Assembly (NCBI GenBank): GCA_019925095.2
Contig: CM034398.1
Location: 5,037,001 to 5,101,000, forward strand
Origin: Dendrolimus kikuchii
Lineage: Eukaryota; Arthropoda; Insecta; Lepidoptera; Lasiocampidae
Direction of reading: 5' to 3'
Length of the DNA: 64,000 nt
The position numbers were made by a program, and so were the translations under genes. The notes under the pieces were generated by a model that saw only the letters and a list, made by a program, of their open reading frames with translations, ran no database searches and was not told where the DNA came from. Positions 62,037 to 64,000 of the stretch are shown here, one piece after another. Position 1 is the first letter of the stretch. Each line of letters opens with the position of its first letter.

Positions 62037-62410
62037 TTAGTGGTCGCCCGTGGTCGGAATTCAACCATAACATTTAATTTAATTTTTAAGTTTGAATACT
62101 ATTAAGGTTCTGTTGTCAAAGACTATATTTCTATAATCACATATTTCGCCAAGGCTACACTGTTAATTTGACTTTAACAATAAACAAAAGAGTATATATG
62201 CGTGTGTGTGTCAAATACATGGCAGTGTGTGTAATGTTTTTTTTATTGATTTAATGTATTTTTTATGCATAATTTAAAAAAATATATACCTCTGGCCTCT
62301 TTCTGTATATAAACTATAAGTGTGCGAAATTTCATACTCCTCCATCCGCGCAATTTTCGTAAAACGGGGTACAAAGTTTTTGCTGTTTTTGTTTCACCTA
62401 TTAATATATA
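62037..62410 (-). mobile_element. H2 Helitron-like element
   Basis: The body matches 41999-42355 (AAGGTTCTGTTGTCAAAGAC, TTTCATACTCCTCCATCCGC). The terminal CTAG has changed to TTAG. The 5' side ends around TTCACCTATTAATATATACC. Confidence 0.7.
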
Positions 62411-62455
62411 CCTATATATTCTGTGACCGATACAGTAGTAAAAGTGATGAATGAA

Positions 62456-62670
62456 TTACGGCCTCTGTGATTACCGGCGCACCTCGCTGCAACTTTGAGG
62501 TTTCGGGTTCAATTCCTAGCATGGTAAATGTAGGAAACGAATATTTTCCGTTATTTACTATGGTCTGGGTGTCTGGGACCGGTCTCAGAGTATTTTTTTG
62601 TCTATAAGTCATAATACAAGCGTAACTTGTTTAATTTGGGTATATACGATATGTGTGTTTGCAGATTTAT
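62456..62670 (+). mobile_element. T2 SINE
   Basis: TACGGCCTCTGTGATTACCG, GGGTTCAATTCCTAGC (box B, two changes), TATGGTCTGGGTGTCTGGG, AACTTGTTTAATTTGGGTAT. A deletion removes ~20 bp around box A. Confidence 0.7.
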
Positions 62671-62799
62671 TTATAGTAGACCTTGTAGACAAGTAGCATT
62701 AGGGCAGAGAATGAAAATGTATGAGAATGACATAGTATGTATGCTAGAGCTTCATCTGCGTTAATGTTAAAAATTTAGGCTGTGGCCGAATAGCGTTAA

Positions 62800-63105
62800 A
62801 AAACGCCGTTAAGGATCATGTTGCCGTAAAAGATCGAAACTGAGGTGCAAATAGAAACAACTTTTCTTTGATATTTATTAATCAATAAGAGACGTAAAGT
62901 GGTTTTTTTTTACAATTTTTCTACAGTTATTTTAAGTTAAGAAAAAAATTCACCAAATCACCTCCAGATTATTTACATGAAACGATTTTACTCCTCCGAT
63001 TTTTATCAAAATAGGACAAAAAATATTTACACCTTTGCGCCTGAAAAATCAGTACCGAAAAAACCTCAAGGACATTGGCGTTGCTACAAACCTTAACGCA
63101 TAGCC
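62800..63105 (+). repeat. Family Q repeat, copy 2
   Basis: CACCAAATCACCTCCAGATT, TTTACATGAAACGATTTTAC and CTCAAGGACATTGGCGTTGC match 20.58-20.85 kb. It stops at ACAAACCTTAACGCA. Confidence 0.55.
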
Positions 63106-63139
63106 ACATTAGTGTATACTTATATACATACATACGTTA

Positions 63140-63357
63140 TCTGTCAGTTTAAAAAAGTCAAGGCTTTCGAAAAGAAGCACTTAGAAGATCTGGATACCAA
63201 ACGTCAAACTCGCAAAGAGCGACCCAAGCCCTCCTATAGCTATACGTACAACGCCGCTGGCCAACTATATTGTGCGATATGTGGCCGGGAATTTAAAAAT
63301 AAATTCGGTCCGGCCAGCCACATTAGGGCCCACAGGCGGCGAAATAATGACATTTGA
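63140..63357 (+). pseudogene. LINE ORF C-terminal C2H2 zinc finger
   Basis: The plus frame reads FKKVKAFEKKHLEDLDTKRQ, TRKERPKPSYSYTYNAAGQL, then YCAICGREFKNKFGPASHIR, AHRRRNNDI and a stop. C-x2-C-x12-H-x3-H matches a C2H2 finger, and a basic helix followed by one finger (..C..CGR.F....G..SH.R.H) is a common end of insect non-LTR reverse transcriptases. The upstream protein is missing. A (TA)n run follows the 3' end at 63391. Confidence 0.6.
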
Positions 63358-63387
63358 GGGGTCGCCGTTACCGAAATCGGTAAAGAG

Positions 63388-63390
<3 letters not shown>

Positions 63391-63449
<59 letters not shown>
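63391..63449. repeat. (TA)n microsatellite
   Basis: About 59 bp of TA dinucleotides directly downstream of the LINE end; possibly its tail. Confidence 0.95.
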
Positions 63450-63457
<8 letters not shown>

Positions 63458-63835
63458 CAGTATTTACCGTCATTAACAATGTTGCATCTCAAACTGACTT
63501 TAACCCTATTAATGTGCGGAACTTTCGACAACACGTAAAATATGAGTCCACAAGATATATTTGAATTCATTTCTTGAAAAATTAAGAAATAGGACTTTAA
63601 AAAATATCTATTTGATTTAGCCACTAAAGCAATTACAAATAGTTGATATTGGTAAATCGAATTGACTGCCTAAGTACTATGATTAACTTTAATTGATCAA
63701 TTTAAATCAAATTGATCTTAAAGAATTACATCTATTTCCAAACAAGTTAATTACGTTTGCTTGTTTCTTAGTCTCGTAGCCGTTTTAACAAACACGGAAC
63801 CTTCAAATCTGTCGTTCTATCAGAAACTACAGGCA
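63450..63835. other. Unassigned spacer
   Basis: AT-rich, nothing recognisable. Confidence 0.45.
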
Positions 63836-64000
63836 GGGCGTTCCATTAGTAGCTCACAACGCCCATAATGCTCCCTTAGCCGTTCCACAAGGCGACCGAA
63901 GTCGTTGTGGTCGTGGCGTAAACGTCACTAATGACATCATCATCTTAGATCACACAACGCTCACAACGACCCATGTCAAGAGGCGGGTCGAATAGCCGTT
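63836..64000 (+). repeat. Family F repeat, copy 3 (cut by window end)
   Basis: GGCGTTCCATTAGTAGCTCA to GTCAAGAGGCGGGTCGAATA. Same orientation as copy 1. The second half lies outside the window. Confidence 0.6.

Overview
The window looks like a gene-poor, AT-rich stretch of an insect chromosome, most likely a butterfly or moth (Lepidoptera). I infer this from the mix of elements: Helitrons ending in CTAG, GIY-YIG Penelope elements, RTE/R1/jockey-type LINE tails and tRNA-derived SINEs of a kind common in lepidopteran genomes. No rRNA, functional tRNA, CRISPR array, bacterial-style operon or complete host gene is visible. The only host-gene hint is one possible 55-nt exon at 60233-60287 (minus strand). 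Most open reading frames longer than 60 codons are repeat shadows or decayed transposon protein ends.

Family names used below. S: abundant poly-A-tailed ~310-bp retroposon. P: SINE of ~270-320 bp. T1 and T2: tRNA-derived SINEs. L-TGTA: LINE whose 3' end carries (TGTA)n. H1-H4: Helitron-like elements. F, K, Q, M1: other interspersed repeats. PLE: Penelope-like element.

Layout. 1-10 kb: F and S copies, jockey-like, RTE-like and R1-like LINE tails, a hAT element keeping the end of its transposase (4263-4821), a Helitron inserted near an R1-like LINE tail (5488-5740), a second hAT element (8275-8720) and the first P SINE (9513-9830). 10-20 kb: retroposon tails, LINE ORF ends (15.0-15.6 and 17.2-17.6 kb), a 45-bp tandem array (16.24-16.46 kb) and a 763-bp solo LTR (18417-19179). 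20-30 kb: the PLE cluster, with copy D split by an L-TGTA insertion, copy A with a 12-bp target duplication, and a head-inverted composite B/C flanked by 8-bp repeats. 30-45 kb: LINE ends, nested SINEs (32.4-33.0 kb), three Helitrons, S copies and a 97-bp palindromic MITE. 45-64 kb: S, T1 and T2 copies, a piggyBac-like MITE (48341-48577), a 470-bp CACACG array, a second solo LTR (53105-53597), a degenerate minisatellite (55.26-55.63 kb), a hAT MITE with a perfect 8-bp target duplication (57254-57961) and a LINE C-terminal zinc finger (63140-63357).

How the pieces fit. The interest lies in element parasitism. The S retroposon ends in the same sequence as a jockey-like LINE, including the LINE's last codons. 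The two P SINEs share a 5' end and ~220-bp body but carry different 3' tails. L-TGTA is present as six tiny fragments, each with a clean 10-13 bp target duplication, so small LINE 3' ends have landed here repeatedly. Most target-site duplications were found by eye and are listed with coordinates so they can be checked.
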